NCBI RefSeq assembly: GCF_018390515.1
Contig: NZ_JAHBBK010000003.1
Location: 744,001-808,000 of the forward strand
Direction: 5' to 3'
Origin: Mucilaginibacter sp. Bleaf8
GTDB taxonomy: Bacteria; Bacteroidota; Bacteroidia; Sphingobacteriales; Sphingobacteriaceae
Length of the DNA stretch: 64,000 nucleotides
The position numbers and the translations under genes were made by a program. Position 1 is the first letter of the stretch. Each line of letters begins with the position of its first letter. The notes under the pieces were generated by a model. That model saw nothing but the letters and a program-made list of their open reading frames with translations. It ran no database searches and had not been told where the DNA came from. Positions 10,545 through 19,675 of this stretch are shown here, piece by piece.

Positions 10545-11065
10545 TGCTGCTAAAACGAGCAACGCTCACTATTGTACTGATTTTGGCCACCGTTGGCCTT
10601 TTTTCATCATGTTCAGTAACCCTGAACGGCGCTTCTATACCGCCTGAGATGAAAACTATTAATGTGGAATTTTTTGAAAATAATGCGCCGCTGGTAGTGA
10701 ACAACCTGAGTCAGCTGTTTACCGAGTCATTAAAGAATCGTATCCGTTCACAAACGCGATTAGCTATTGTGCGGGGCGAGGCCGATGCGGTTATATCAGG
10801 CGCCATAACCGGTTATAGCATAGCGCCGGTTGCGGTTCAGGCCACACAAGGTAATCAGGCGCCTATTGCCTCGTCATCCAGATTGACCATTACGATAAAC
10901 GTAAAATACGTGAACGAGAAAGACAAGAAGCAGAATTACGAGCAGTCTTTCAGCCGTTATACCGATTTTAGGGGTGATTTGGCAGGGCAGGAGCAGAACC
11001 TGATCCAGGTAATCAACCAGCAGTTAACCGAAGATATTTTTAATAAGGCTTTTGCCAATTGGTAA
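10544..11065 (+). CDS. lptE: LptE-like lipoprotein, LPS assembly
   Basis: 173 residues with a lipoprotein signal: hydrophobic residues 5-20, then a lipobox ending FSSC, with Cys at about 23. The mature part fits the small alpha/beta fold of the Bacteroidota LptE family (LptE_bact-like), beginning with a segment that describes an outer-membrane lipoprotein plugging the LptD barrel to complete LPS transport. Phrases such as AIVRGEADAVISGAITGY and the Q-N-L-I-x-x-I-N-Q-Q-L-T-E-D-I-F end are typical. It is translationally coupled to the upstream activator through a shared A of TAATG. Calling it LptE depends on family resemblance; the lipoprotein nature is directly visible. Confidence 0.85.
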   Translation: MLLKRATLTIVLILATVGLFSSCSVTLNGASIPPEMKTINVEFFENNAPLVVNNLSQLFTESLKNRIRSQTRLAIVRGEADAVISGAITGYSIAPVAVQATQGNQAPIASSSRLTITINVKYVNEKDKKQNYEQSFSRYTDFRGDLAGQEQNLIQVINQQLTEDIFNKAFANW

Positions 11066-11086
11066 GCATTACTTAGTTCAACCTAC

Positions 11087-12229
11087 GTGGAAGAGAATCA
11101 ACTTCAGCAATATCAGGATATATTTCAGCAGGTTTTGGCACGGCCAAATCAGCCGGATAGCGCTTATTTGAGCCAGGCAGATGCGCTGGTGAAAGCTTTT
11201 CCGCAAAGCGGTTTGCTTCGGGCTTTGATGGCTACAGAAAGTGATACGGCCAGTTTAAAGGCAGCGGCAGCATGGTTTGCCGGTAGTTCGCTTTATCAAG
11301 TGGTAAATGCACCGGCTACTTTACCGCAGGTATCGTCTGCGCAAATCATAGTTCAGCAAACAAAAGTTGCTGAATCGCAGGCTGAAGCTTATGAGCCGGA
11401 AGTGATTAATGAATCGGTTGGAGAGGTTGGCAGCACAGTTTCGGTATCTGCAGAGCAAGTTGCCGAGAAAAGTGATAGCTACTATGAGGTTGTTGAAGAT
11501 GTACAGGAACAGCCGGTAGTTGAACCTGTTCAGGTTCTTAAAGAAGCGGAACCGGATACAGTTGAAGCAACATCTTTGCAAACGGTAAACGAAGAGCCGT
11601 CGGCACCGCTGCCCGAAACGCAAAAGCTGATTATTGAAAATATTGCGGCCAGTAACTATTTTGTGTTCGATCGTTCGTTTATTGATCGGAATAGGCCCGA
11701 TGCTGCGCCCGAAGGCTATATCAACCAGCAAAGCAACAAGCCGCCGTTTGTTAAGCCTGTTAACCAACCCGCTGTTGCGCCCAACAAAGTAACCCGGTAT
11801 AATGATGATACCATGCCTTACAGTTTTATGTGGTGGCTGGACAAAACCCGTAGAGAATACAGTGGTATATATCAGCCTTTTGCTTCGCAGCAAACAGGTA
11901 CTACTGCTAATGCTTCTGACAGGCAGCCGGATACAGAACCGCAAACTTTGGAGAGTCGTAAGCGTGAAGACCAGATCATAGAACGTTTTATTAAAGAAGA
12001 GCCCCAGATAAAGCCGCCAAGCAGCGATAAGCTGGATAATGAAAATAAGGCCCGCTATAGCGCCGAGGATGATGAGGAGATGATTACCGAAACGCTGGCC
12101 CGCATTTATGCCGATCAAATGCTATATGCAAAAGCCATAGCTGCTTATAAAATTTTAATATTGAAAAATCCGGAAAAAAGCAGTTACTTTGCAAGCCAGA
12201 TTGAAGTTTTAGTAAAAAAGATTAATTAA
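11087..12229 (+). CDS. Hypothetical protein with TPR-like C-terminus
   Basis: 380 residues, start GTG; no ATG lies near the 5' end. The first 80 residues are helical and could carry a TPR-like unit ([21 protein letters not shown] region). The middle is low-complexity: Val, Glu, Pro and Gln rich from about 95 to 190. The last 45 residues ([20 protein letters not shown], then a Pro-Glu-Lys turn) look like one tetratricopeptide repeat. There is no signal peptide or membrane segment, so a cytoplasmic scaffold is likely. It sits between lptE and secG in the same direction with short gaps, suggesting one operon. The family is not one I can name. Confidence 0.72.
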   Translation: MEENQLQQYQDIFQQVLARPNQPDSAYLSQADALVKAFPQSGLLRALMATESDTASLKAAAAWFAGSSLYQVVNAPATLPQVSSAQIIVQQTKVAESQAEAYEPEVINESVGEVGSTVSVSAEQVAEKSDSYYEVVEDVQEQPVVEPVQVLKEAEPDTVEATSLQTVNEEPSAPLPETQKLIIENIAASNYFVFDRSFIDRNRPDAAPEGYINQQSNKPPFVKPVNQPAVAPNKVTRYNDDTMPYSFMWWLDKTRREYSGIYQPFASQQTGTTANASDRQPDTEPQTLESRKREDQIIERFIKEEPQIKPPSSDKLDNENKARYSAEDDEEMITETLARIYADQMLYAKAIAAYKILILKNPEKSSYFASQIEVLVKKIN

Positions 12230-12237
12230 CATAAACA

Positions 12238-12600
12238 ATGTACATCGTATTATTAATTGTAGCCATTTTGGTTTGCGTACTGTTAGCCATTATTGTATTG
12301 ATACAAAACCCTAAAGGTGGTGGCTTGTCATCTAACTTTTCAAGTTCTTCACAAATGCTGGGCGTGCAAAAAACAGGTGATATTTTAGAAAAAGGAACCT
12401 GGGTTTTAGCCATCTCTTTAATGGTGCTGTCATTAGGCATCAATATGGCAGTGAAAAGCAGCAGCGGAGGCAGCGATGCATCCCAGTACCGCGATCAGAT
12501 TCAGAAAGCATCAAAACCAACGGGCGCAGTTAACAGCACCATGCCGCCACCGGGCGCGCCTGCTGCACCGGCAAAACCAACAGATACAACTAAAAAGTAA
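12238..12600 (+). CDS. secG: Preprotein translocase subunit SecG
   Basis: 120 residues with two membrane segments, at about 3-22 and 56-73, joined by the family loop IQNPKGGGLSS and a Gly/Ser-rich stretch. SecG is the accessory subunit of the SecYEG channel and assists SecA-driven export. The C-terminal 40 residues are a Pro/Ala-rich extension common in this phylum. It closes the operon that begins with the sigma-54-type activator and is followed by a strong terminator. SecA lies about 29 kb away in this window. Confidence 0.95.
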   Translation: MYIVLLIVAILVCVLLAIIVLIQNPKGGGLSSNFSSSSQMLGVQKTGDILEKGTWVLAISLMVLSLGINMAVKSSSGGSDASQYRDQIQKASKPTGAVNSTMPPPGAPAAPAKPTDTTKK

Positions 12601-12613
12601 TTTAAATATACAG

Positions 12614-12645
12614 AGGCTCCGGTACGCAACCGGGGCCTTTTTTGT
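12614..12645 (+). terminator. Rho-independent terminator after secG
   Basis: A 9-bp GC-rich stem (AGGCTCCGG with CCGGGGCCT, one wobble) and a 7-base loop are followed by a run of six Ts. Confidence 0.88.
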
Positions 12646-12664
12646 TTTCAGGCATTCTGCCATC

Positions 12665-12682
12665 ATGGCATTGTCATGCCAT
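12665..12682. promoter_or_regulatory. Small palindrome upstream of groES, possible operator
   Basis: ATGGCAT and ATGCCAT, separated by TGTC, form a perfect 7-bp inverted repeat about 155 bases before groES. A further ctga...tcag and two CTGACA copies lie downstream of it. I do not see a canonical CIRCE element, so how heat-shock control works here is open. Confidence 0.25.
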
Positions 12683-12837
12683 TGTAAGCCCTGCTCTCTT
12701 TTCCCTACTTAGTTTTAAACTGACATTACATCAGCCCGTAGCTGACAAATTTTGCTTGTATAACGGTTGGCATAATTGCTGTTACTGAGTATGCGTAAAA
12801 CCAACATTTACACTTTAAAAATATAAAATCTATAATT

Positions 12838-13113
12838 ATGTCATTAAACATTAAGCCTATTGCAGACAGAGTAGTAGTAGAAGCTGCTCCTGCCGAAGAA
12901 AAGACTGCATCTGGTATCTTTATCCCTGATACCGCTAAAGAAAAACCTCAAAAAGGAACTATTGTAGCTGTAGGTGATGGTAAAAAAGATGAGCCTTTAA
13001 CTGTTAAGGTAGGTGATCAGGTTTTATATGGCAAGTATGCCGGTACTGAAATTACTTACGAAGGCAAAGAGTACTTAATTATGCGTGAATCTGATATCTA
13101 CGCAGTTCTGTAA
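12838..13113 (+). CDS. groES: Co-chaperonin GroES
   Basis: 91 residues, the normal length of the 10-kDa lid of the GroEL chamber. The start ([13 protein letters not shown]), the mobile loop around residues 18-30 ([17 protein letters not shown]) and the roof segment all match the family, as does the end region [16 protein letters not shown]. It is the first gene of the groES-groEL pair, 93 bases ahead of groEL. Confidence 0.98.
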   Translation: MSLNIKPIADRVVVEAAPAEEKTASGIFIPDTAKEKPQKGTIVAVGDGKKDEPLTVKVGDQVLYGKYAGTEITYEGKEYLIMRESDIYAVL

Positions 13114-13206
13114 TTATTGAAGGTTTGATGAACCGAAGGATTAATTTGACATCCTGTTCAGCATTTAATCATTCTCTCACTCAACAAAACAAAACTTAAA
13201 AAAGAC

Positions 13207-14841
13207 ATGGCAAAACAAGTAAAATACAATGTTGAAGCACGCGATGCTCTGAAACGCGGTGTGGACACTTTAGCAAACGCAGTTAAAGTAACTTTAGGCC
13301 CTAAAGGTCGTAACGTAATTATCGACAAGAAATTTGGTTCACCGGCTATCACTAAAGACGGTGTCACTGTAGCTAAAGAAATCGAATTAAAAGATTCTTT
13401 AGAGAACATGGGTGCACAAATGGTGAAAGAAGTAGCATCTAAAACTGCTGATATTGCAGGTGACGGTACTACTACCGCTACTGTTTTGGCGCAGGCTATC
13501 ATCACTGCAGGTATCAAAAACGTAGCAGCTGGTGCTAACCCAATGGATTTAAAGCGCGGTATTGACAAAGCTGTTGCAGCTGTTGTGGCTAACCTGCGTG
13601 AGCAATCTCAAACTGTTGGCGAAGACAATAACAAAATTAAACAAGTAGCCAGCATTTCAGCTAACAATGACGAAGTTATTGGTACCCTGATTGCTGATGC
13701 TATGGGCAAAGTAGGTAAAGATGGTGTAATTACCGTTGAAGAAGCTAAAGGTACAGAAACTGAAGTAAGAACTGTAGAAGGTATGCAGTTTGACCGTGGT
13801 TACCTTTCTCCGTACTTTGTAACCAATGCTGATAAAATGGAAGCAGAACTGGATAGCCCTTATATCCTGATCTACGATAAAAAGATTTCTTCAATGAAGG
13901 AATTGCTTCCAATCCTGGAAAAACAAGTACAAACCGGAAAACCACTGGTTATCATCGCTGAAGATTTAGACGGTGAAGCTTTAGCTACTTTGGTAGTTAA
14001 CAAAATCCGTGGTTCACTGAAAGTTGCTGCTGTTAAAGCGCCTGGCTTTGGTGACCGTCGTAAAGCTATGCTGGAAGATATCGCTATCCTGACTGGTGGT
14101 ACTGTGATTTCTGAAGAAAGAGGCTTTAAACTGGAGAATGCTGACTTAAGCTTCCTGGGTACTGCTGAGAAAGTAGTTATTGACAAAGACAATACTACTG
14201 TAATTAACGGTTATGGTGATGCTGAGGCAATCAAAGCCCGCGTTAACCAAATCAAATCACAGATCGAAACCACTACTTCTGACTATGATAAAGAAAAACT
14301 GCAAGAGCGTTTAGCTAAATTATCTGGTGGTGTAGCTGTATTGTACGTAGGTGCTGCTACCGAAGTAGAGATGAAAGAGAAAAAAGACCGTGTTGATGAT
14401 GCTTTACACGCAACCCGCGCTGCCGTTGAAGAAGGTATCGTAGCTGGTGGTGGTGTAGCCTTCATCCGTGCGGTTGCTGCTTTAGCAAACGTTGAAGGTG
14501 CTAACGAGGATGAGAAAACTGGTATCCAGATCATCCGCCGTGCTATTGAAGAGCCGTTACGTCAAATCTGTCAAAACGCAGGTATCGAAGGTTCAATCGT
14601 AGTACAAAAAGTAAAAGAAGGCACTGCCGACTTTGGTTACAATGCCCGTACTGATAAATACGAAAACTTAATCGGTGCTGGTGTAATTGACCCTACTAAA
14701 GTATCACGTGTAGCTTTAGAGAATGCTGCTTCAATCTCAGCGATGCTGTTAACCACCGAGTGTGTGTTGGCTGATGATCCGGAAGATGAAAAAGCTGGTG
14801 CTGGTGCCCCTCCAATGGGCGGCATGGGCGGTATGATGTAA
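13207..14841 (+). CDS. groEL: Chaperonin GroEL
   Basis: 544 residues, full length. GroEL forms the double-ring ATP-driven folding chamber capped by GroES. Seen directly are the ATP-binding segment (LGPKGRNV, then [12 protein letters not shown]), the late family signature region [14 protein letters not shown], and the C-terminal Gly-Gly-Met tail (MGGMGGMM). The codon usage is more biased than in the neighbours, as expected for a very highly expressed gene. It is followed by a strong terminator that ends the two-gene operon. Confidence 0.99.
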   Translation: MAKQVKYNVEARDALKRGVDTLANAVKVTLGPKGRNVIIDKKFGSPAITKDGVTVAKEIELKDSLENMGAQMVKEVASKTADIAGDGTTTATVLAQAIITAGIKNVAAGANPMDLKRGIDKAVAAVVANLREQSQTVGEDNNKIKQVASISANNDEVIGTLIADAMGKVGKDGVITVEEAKGTETEVRTVEGMQFDRGYLSPYFVTNADKMEAELDSPYILIYDKKISSMKELLPILEKQVQTGKPLVIIAEDLDGEALATLVVNKIRGSLKVAAVKAPGFGDRRKAMLEDIAILTGGTVISEERGFKLENADLSFLGTAEKVVIDKDNTTVINGYGDAEAIKARVNQIKSQIETTTSDYDKEKLQERLAKLSGGVAVLYVGAATEVEMKEKKDRVDDALHATRAAVEEGIVAGGGVAFIRAVAALANVEGANEDEKTGIQIIRRAIEEPLRQICQNAGIEGSIVVQKVKEGTADFGYNARTDKYENLIGAGVIDPTKVSRVALENAASISAMLLTTECVLADDPEDEKAGAGAPPMGGMGGMM

Positions 14842-14877
14842 TCAAACCATACATCGTATTAAATTGCATACAAATCG

Positions 14878-14915
14878 AACCCCTGTCTGATTTTCCAGAC
14901 AGGGGTTCTTGTTTT
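14878..14915 (+). terminator. Rho-independent terminator after groEL
   Basis: A perfect 12-bp stem (AACCCCTGTCTG and its complement) with a 6-base loop is followed by a T-rich tract. Confidence 0.9.
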
Positions 14916-14960
14916 TGCGACCTAATATTTACGTAAAAACGGCTTTTAGGTTATATTTTA

Positions 14961-15000
14961 TTAATCAAATGATTAATAAACGCCCAGATGTTGCTGGGCG
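14961..15000. repeat. Two hairpins in the groEL-mscS gap
   Basis: An AT-rich inverted repeat TTAATCA/TGATTAA is followed at once by CGCCCAG-atgttg-CTGGGCG and a T-rich stretch. The second could be a terminator or attenuator. Apart from these and the small frame noted at 15071, I see nothing in the 270-base gap between groEL's terminator and mscS. Confidence 0.4.
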
Positions 15001-15070
15001 TATGTTATATTTTTGCATAAAATTTCGAATTTATAGTTACAGGCATATAGTTTGATATTTTGTAAGCGAT

Positions 15071-15169
15071 ATGAAACACATTACCCAGAGAAAGAGACAA
15101 TTGCAGACAAGGATATTTGAGTGGGTAGTACTTAAAGGTCCTGAATTATTTGTGAGCTTAATGTCGTAA
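15071..15169 (+). CDS. Possible 32-residue small protein
   Basis: An ATG frame encodes a basic peptide starting MKHITQRKRQLQ and ending ELFVSLMS, 9 bases ahead of mscS. No clear promoter box and no relative I recognise. It may be only the 5' leader of mscS. The support is the closed frame and its position. Confidence 0.2.
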   Translation: MKHITQRKRQLQTRIFEWVVLKGPELFVSLMS

Positions 15170-15178
15170 ACTTGCTGA

Positions 15179-16024
15179 ATGAATTTTCAGCTACTGACAT
15201 TAATTAATTTAATGCTTGCAGCCAAGGCCCCAGCTTCGCCTTCGGTTACCGATTTATATGACAAAGCTTATTCATGGGTAGTTAACAACGGCCCTAAATT
15301 GCTGATAGGTATCATTGTATTTTTCATAGGCCTGTCACTTATAAGCTTTCTACGCAGATGGATGACACGCCGCATGGCACACAAGAAAGTCCATTCATCA
15401 TTACAACCATTTTTTCTAAGTTTATCTATTACTGCCCTGCACCTGGTGCTGATTATTGTGGTGATGGAGATAATGGGCATTGAGCTCACTATCTTTACAG
15501 CCATTCTGAGTGCGGCCACGGTGGCTGCAGGTTTAGCTTTATCGGGCACGCTGCAAAATTTTGCCGGCGGTGTAATGATCTTGCTGCTTAAGCCCTTTGA
15601 AATAGACGACAATATTATTGCACAAGGCCAGGACGGCGTAGTTACTTCCATCCAGATATTTTATACTGTTGTGCTTACCTATGATAATAAAACGGTGATT
15701 ATACCTAACGGTAAACTGTTTAATGAGGTAATTGTGAATGTATCGCGTCAGGGTAGCCGCCGGTTGGATATCGAACTTAAGCTTAATTTTGCTGCAGATA
15801 TCGATAAGGTAAAGAGCGTAATCAGTAAATCGATCGATTCTACCGAAAATATCTTGGTGCAGCCTTCCAAATACCTTGGTATCTCTCAAATTGATCCCGA
15901 TGGGTACCGCTTTACTATACGTGTATGGGTGCAACCGGGTAACTTCCTATCTGCCAAATTGAACCTTCAGGAGCGCATTATCAAAGACTTGAAGGCATCG
16001 GACATTAAACTGCCGGGAATGTAG
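15179..16024 (+). CDS. mscS: Small-conductance mechanosensitive channel, MscS family
   Basis: 281 residues, close to E. coli MscS. MscS opens under membrane tension to release solutes during hypo-osmotic shock. Three membrane helices lie in the first 135 residues; the third is the pore helix, rich in Ala and Gly (AATVAAGLALSGTLQNFAGG), followed by the family phrase KPFEIDD and a beta domain containing VIIPNGKLF. The C-terminal alpha/beta vestibule domain is complete and ends in LPGM. It is a single gene converging on the DUF58 cluster, with a long hairpin between them. Confidence 0.94.
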   Translation: MNFQLLTLINLMLAAKAPASPSVTDLYDKAYSWVVNNGPKLLIGIIVFFIGLSLISFLRRWMTRRMAHKKVHSSLQPFFLSLSITALHLVLIIVVMEIMGIELTIFTAILSAATVAAGLALSGTLQNFAGGVMILLLKPFEIDDNIIAQGQDGVVTSIQIFYTVVLTYDNKTVIIPNGKLFNEVIVNVSRQGSRRLDIELKLNFAADIDKVKSVISKSIDSTENILVQPSKYLGISQIDPDGYRFTIRVWVQPGNFLSAKLNLQERIIKDLKASDIKLPGM

Positions 16025-16093
16025 GTTGATAGGTAAGATCAGCCGTTATACATTTAAAGACTATTCCTTTAAAATTCAGCTGTCATCTTAAAC

Positions 16094-16145
16094 GATAATG
16101 AGAGAATTATACCATAATTAGCAAGGTATAATATCTCTTATTATC
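16094..16145. terminator. Long imperfect inverted repeat between convergent genes
   Basis: Arms of about 20 bases (GATAATGAGAGAATTATACC and a near-complement with one bulge) flank an 11-base AT-rich loop. Its place between mscS and the minus-strand cluster suggests a bidirectional terminator, although no clear T-tract follows. Confidence 0.55.
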
Positions 16146-16176
16146 ATTCGAGGTGGCATTTTTTAGTTTTAAGACC

Positions 16177-17523
16177 TTAAATCTTTTGTCTTGCTTTTAG
16201 TTCCAGATACCGGTTTACGGTATTGACTGTCAGATTTTGCGGTGCCGTAAGGATGGATTGGATACCATGTTTGGCCAGTTCCTTTACCATCATCTTTTTA
16301 TCGTAAGCAAATTTTTCGGCAATGGTTTTTATGTATACGCCTTCCACATCAGTAGCAGGCTGCTCGCTTACTTTTCTAAGCTCTGTATTTTCGAAAAACA
16401 CCACTAACAATAAATTAAAGCTGGCTATACGTTTTAAAAACGGAAGGTGGCGCTCTAAAGCCGGCATGCTTTCATAGTTAGTGAAAAACACCACCAGGCT
16501 GCGCTGTTTTATTACGCGTCGAGTAGTGGCATAAAGCAGCTCCATGTTGGTTTCCAGATAGCGGGTTTTCTCCTTATACAATACCTCCAGTATTTTATTG
16601 ATATGTGCCGGTTTCTTTTCGGCTGGTACAATAGCGCCGATCTTTTCTGCAACGGTAATTAGGCCCGCTTTATCTTCCTTAAGCAATGCTACATTAGAGA
16701 GTACCAGGCTGGCGTTAATGGCATAGTCCATCAGGCTTAAGCCTTCGAATGGCATTTTCATCGACCGCGACTTGTCGATGATGCAATACACCTGCTGCGA
16801 TTTTTCGTCGGTGTAGTTGTTGGTCATCAGGCTGCCATGCCGGGCCGAGGCCTTCCAGTTGATGGTGCGATAATCATCGCCGGGTACATAAGCTTTAATC
16901 TGCTCAAATTCCATACTGTTGCCCAATCGCCTGATCTTCTTAATACCCACTTCGTTCAAGCGGTTGGATATAGCCAGCAATTCATACTGGCGCATCTGTA
17001 AAAAGGACGGATATACGGGCAAAACCTCGCTTTCTGCAAAGTTATAACGCCTGCTGATTAACCCCAGCGGCGATTGCGCAAACACTCGGATTAAACCAAA
17101 CTCATATTCACCGCGCTTTAAGGGTTTCAGCTGGTAAGAGATCAGCTTATGCTGTCGCGGTTTTATGCTGGTTTTAAACCATACATCACGTTTTTGAAAT
17201 TGATAAGGAATCTCATCTATAATACCGGCGGATAGAGGGAACGTATAGAAGTTTTCGATGTATACGCCCAGTTCATTATCGTCGCCGTTACTTAACCTTT
17301 CGGGAGCCTCACGGCGGGCAAATACGCCATTGCGGTTGCTGTATAGCATTACAATATCTATAAGCAGCAAAATGATCAGGGCCCAGAAAGCCAGTTGCGG
17401 TAACACGCCCAACCATTCAAAAAAGAAACGGAAAATAAAGAATACCGAACAGCCAATTAACCCGGCCAGCAGGCGGGTAGTTAAAAACAGGTTTTTGTAA
17501 TATAAGCTGATGAAGTTTTTCAC
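16177..17523 (-). CDS. DUF58 domain protein (von Willebrand A-like)
   Basis: 448 residues. Two membrane helices occupy roughly residues 14-60, then a beta-sandwich region, then the DUF58 core with PGDDYRTINWKASARHG around residue 215 and a MIDAS-like DKSRSM near residue 250, the hallmark of a von Willebrand A fold that binds a divalent ion. DUF58 proteins commonly accompany MoxR ATPases, which are thought to act as chaperones that mature the vWA partner or its complex. Here MoxR is the immediately upstream gene, 3 bases away. This is the last gene of the six-gene cluster. Confidence 0.9.
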   Translation of the reverse strand: MKNFISLYYKNLFLTTRLLAGLIGCSVFFIFRFFFEWLGVLPQLAFWALIILLLIDIVMLYSNRNGVFARREAPERLSNGDDNELGVYIENFYTFPLSAGIIDEIPYQFQKRDVWFKTSIKPRQHKLISYQLKPLKRGEYEFGLIRVFAQSPLGLISRRYNFAESEVLPVYPSFLQMRQYELLAISNRLNEVGIKKIRRLGNSMEFEQIKAYVPGDDYRTINWKASARHGSLMTNNYTDEKSQQVYCIIDKSRSMKMPFEGLSLMDYAINASLVLSNVALLKEDKAGLITVAEKIGAIVPAEKKPAHINKILEVLYKEKTRYLETNMELLYATTRRVIKQRSLVVFFTNYESMPALERHLPFLKRIASFNLLLVVFFENTELRKVSEQPATDVEGVYIKTIAEKFAYDKKMMVKELAKHGIQSILTAPQNLTVNTVNRYLELKARQKI

Positions 17524-17526
17524 GTA

Positions 17527-18522
17527 TTAGCGTGGTATTTCTATTTTTTGTATAATTTGAGCCACTACCTCGTCAGGTGTAACGCCTTCCATCTCTTTAT
17601 CGGGCGTAAGCATAATGCGGTGCCTTAATACGGCCGGTGTAATCCATATAATATCTTCAGGAGTTACAAAATCGCGCCCTTTCATGGCCGCCAGTGCCTT
17701 AGCACCGTTGATGATAGCCAATGAAGCGCGTGGTGAACCACCGAGGTACAAAGATTTATTCTGACGGGTTTCGTAAACAATTTTCGCTACAAATTCGAGC
17801 AGTTTAGGTTCTACAAAAAGCTCGCGTACCTGCTTTCTTACAGCTACAATATCTTGTGCCGATAATACGGGCTGAATTTGGGTAAGCTGCTCGATTGTTT
17901 TTTGCTGATGCTGTTGGGTAAGTATGGCAATCTCGTCTTCCAAAGTTGGATATTTTACTTCGATCTTGAACAGAAAGCGATCCAGCTGCGCTTCGGGCAG
18001 GCGGTAAGTACCTTCCTGCTCAACGGGGTTTTGTGTAGCCAGGATAATGAAAGGTTCATCCAGTTTATACTGGTGCCCGTCAACCGTTACCTGGCGCTCT
18101 TCCATTACCTCAAACAGGGCCGATTGCGTTTTAGCCGGGGCTCGGTTCACCTCATCTATAAGTACGATATTGCCAAACACCGGGCCGGCCTTAAATTCAA
18201 ACTCAGTGGTTTTAGGGTTAAATACCGAAGTACCGATCACGTCAGACGGCATCAGATCGGGGGTGAACTGTATACGGGAGTAACGGGCATCAATAGCACG
18301 TGCAATTAGTTTAGCTGTGAGTGTTTTAGCTACGCCGGGTACGCCTTCAATCAGTAAATGGCCATCTGCCAGTATACCGGCAATCAGCAGGTCAACGGTT
18401 TCCTGCTGGCCTACCACAATTTTAGCAATGGTAGCTTTAATTTGCTCAACCGCGTAACTGAGCTTGCTCAGATCGGTGCGCGATTCAAATACTGGGTTTT
18501 CCATATTATCTGGATTTTGCAT
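17527..18522 (-). CDS. MoxR-family AAA+ ATPase
   Basis: 331 residues. Walker A is GVPGVAKT near residue 60 (final Lys then Thr), Walker B is NIVLIDEVNRAPAKTQSALFEVMEERQV around 120, and sensor 1 is ILATQNP around 160, all typical of MoxR. These ATPases form rings and are believed to insert metals or remodel vWA-domain partners; the precise substrate is unknown here. The start used overlaps the upstream gene by 17 bases; an ATG six codons later would remove the overlap and is equally reasonable. The downstream neighbour is the DUF58 protein. Confidence 0.95.
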   Translation of the reverse strand: MQNPDNMENPVFESRTDLSKLSYAVEQIKATIAKIVVGQQETVDLLIAGILADGHLLIEGVPGVAKTLTAKLIARAIDARYSRIQFTPDLMPSDVIGTSVFNPKTTEFEFKAGPVFGNIVLIDEVNRAPAKTQSALFEVMEERQVTVDGHQYKLDEPFIILATQNPVEQEGTYRLPEAQLDRFLFKIEVKYPTLEDEIAILTQQHQQKTIEQLTQIQPVLSAQDIVAVRKQVRELFVEPKLLEFVAKIVYETRQNKSLYLGGSPRASLAIINGAKALAAMKGRDFVTPEDIIWITPAVLRHRIMLTPDKEMEGVTPDEVVAQIIQKIEIPR

Positions 18523-19675
18523 AAAACTCTTCTATCAATTGATTTAATTTAATCAGTTCCTGGTCGGATATTTGGGTATGGTTGTGCAGGTAATTCAGCA
18601 TGTAAACCAGCTCGGTGGCCAGTTCGTGGTCTATACCTGTCTTTTGAGTAAGGCCATCAACAAAATCTTTATTGAGTAAGCCGGTTTTTAGGTTGTACTT
18701 ACTACGAATATGCTCTAACAGGTAAGTTATCTTTTTGAGCGTAATGTCAAAGTTATTGCGCTGCTCATAGTATACCCCGCCAACTACACTTACAAATTCG
18801 AGCGTGGTGTTTTGCAGTGGCTCAATTACCGGTATAATGCGTTGGCGACGCTTCATCTGGTATAAAACGAAGAACAGCGTTGTTAGTAAAGCAATATAGT
18901 AAGCCCAGCTTAAGCTCTCGTTACCGAAGATGACACGCAGGGGCGAGGTATCCTGCGGTATATCCTTATTCTGGAATTGATCCCAGTAAATGTTTTTGGT
19001 AACAGGCAGATAAGATAGCGCTTTGGCTGCATATTCGGCCCCTTGCGGGTTCAATAAGCTATAGTTGGTAAACAAATGCGGGCCTGCACACAAGTATAGA
19101 TTACCCTTGCCAAATTTGAACTGCAGGTAGTTGCTGTGCCCTAATGTGTTTTGGCTTAATACCACGGCATGGGCGGTATCAAACGAACTGAAATACTGGT
19201 TACTTACATCGTGCTTAAACGTATAATAGCCCGGCCGCTTTAAACGCGGGTTGGTAAAGTTTAGGCCGGCATTGGCCTGCTTATATTCAGAGCCCATTTG
19301 CAGCTTCAAGGTATCTGCCAAAAAGCCCTGCCATACAAAGGCCGACATAAATACATTATTACCCACCTTGATATACTTTACCAACCGTTCATAATCGTAC
19401 TTGTCGGTTTCGATAGTTTTGGCAACAACCATGTAATTGCCTGATAAGCTACTGTCCTGAAATACTTTATTGAGCGTACTATTGGTATGTGTAACAGCCG
19501 CTCCCGGAAATATTTGATTTAATTGCTGATGCAATATGGCTGTACCAAACGGAATCTTGTCCTTGTAATACAGCGTTGATATCCAGTTAACCGGCTTGGG
19601 TTTGTTATACTGGGCTACTAAATAGATAACCAATGCACCAACGCAAACCAGCATCAGAAGCTTAAAATCTTTCAT
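18506..19675 (-). CDS. DUF4350-like membrane protein
   Basis: 389 residues. A membrane helix at 5-22 is followed by an extracytoplasmic domain of about 230 residues (PFGTAILHQQLNQIFPG then a segment with NVFMSAFVWQGFL), a second helix near 255-275 (SWAYYIALLTTLFFVLYQ) and a cytoplasmic helical end. This pattern matches DUF4350 proteins, which are regular members of MoxR-DUF58 clusters and resemble a glutamine-amidotransferase-like fold without known activity. It overlaps the upstream gene by 4 bases and the MoxR gene by 17, so the cluster is translationally tight. Confidence 0.8.
   Translation of the reverse strand: MKDFKLLMLVCVGALVIYLVAQYNKPKPVNWISTLYYKDKIPFGTAILHQQLNQIFPGAAVTHTNSTLNKVFQDSSLSGNYMVVAKTIETDKYDYERLVKYIKVGNNVFMSAFVWQGFLADTLKLQMGSEYKQANAGLNFTNPRLKRPGYYTFKHDVSNQYFSSFDTAHAVVLSQNTLGHSNYLQFKFGKGNLYLCAGPHLFTNYSLLNPQGAEYAAKALSYLPVTKNIYWDQFQNKDIPQDTSPLRVIFGNESLSWAYYIALLTTLFFVLYQMKRRQRIIPVIEPLQNTTLEFVSVVGGVYYEQRNNFDITLKKITYLLEHIRSKYNLKTGLLNKDFVDGLTQKTGIDHELATELVYMLNYLHNHTQISDQELIKLNQLIEEFYAKSR

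Noticed and set aside
11321..12118. A 265-codon minus-strand frame across the TPR-like gene
   Set aside because: Cys/Arg/Phe-rich shadow of the Glu/Val/Gln-rich gene on the other strand.
12767..12779. TTGGCATAATTGC upstream of groES as a sigma-54 promoter
   Set aside because: The GG and GC are only 9 bases apart; sigma-54 promoters need about 12 between the same positions.
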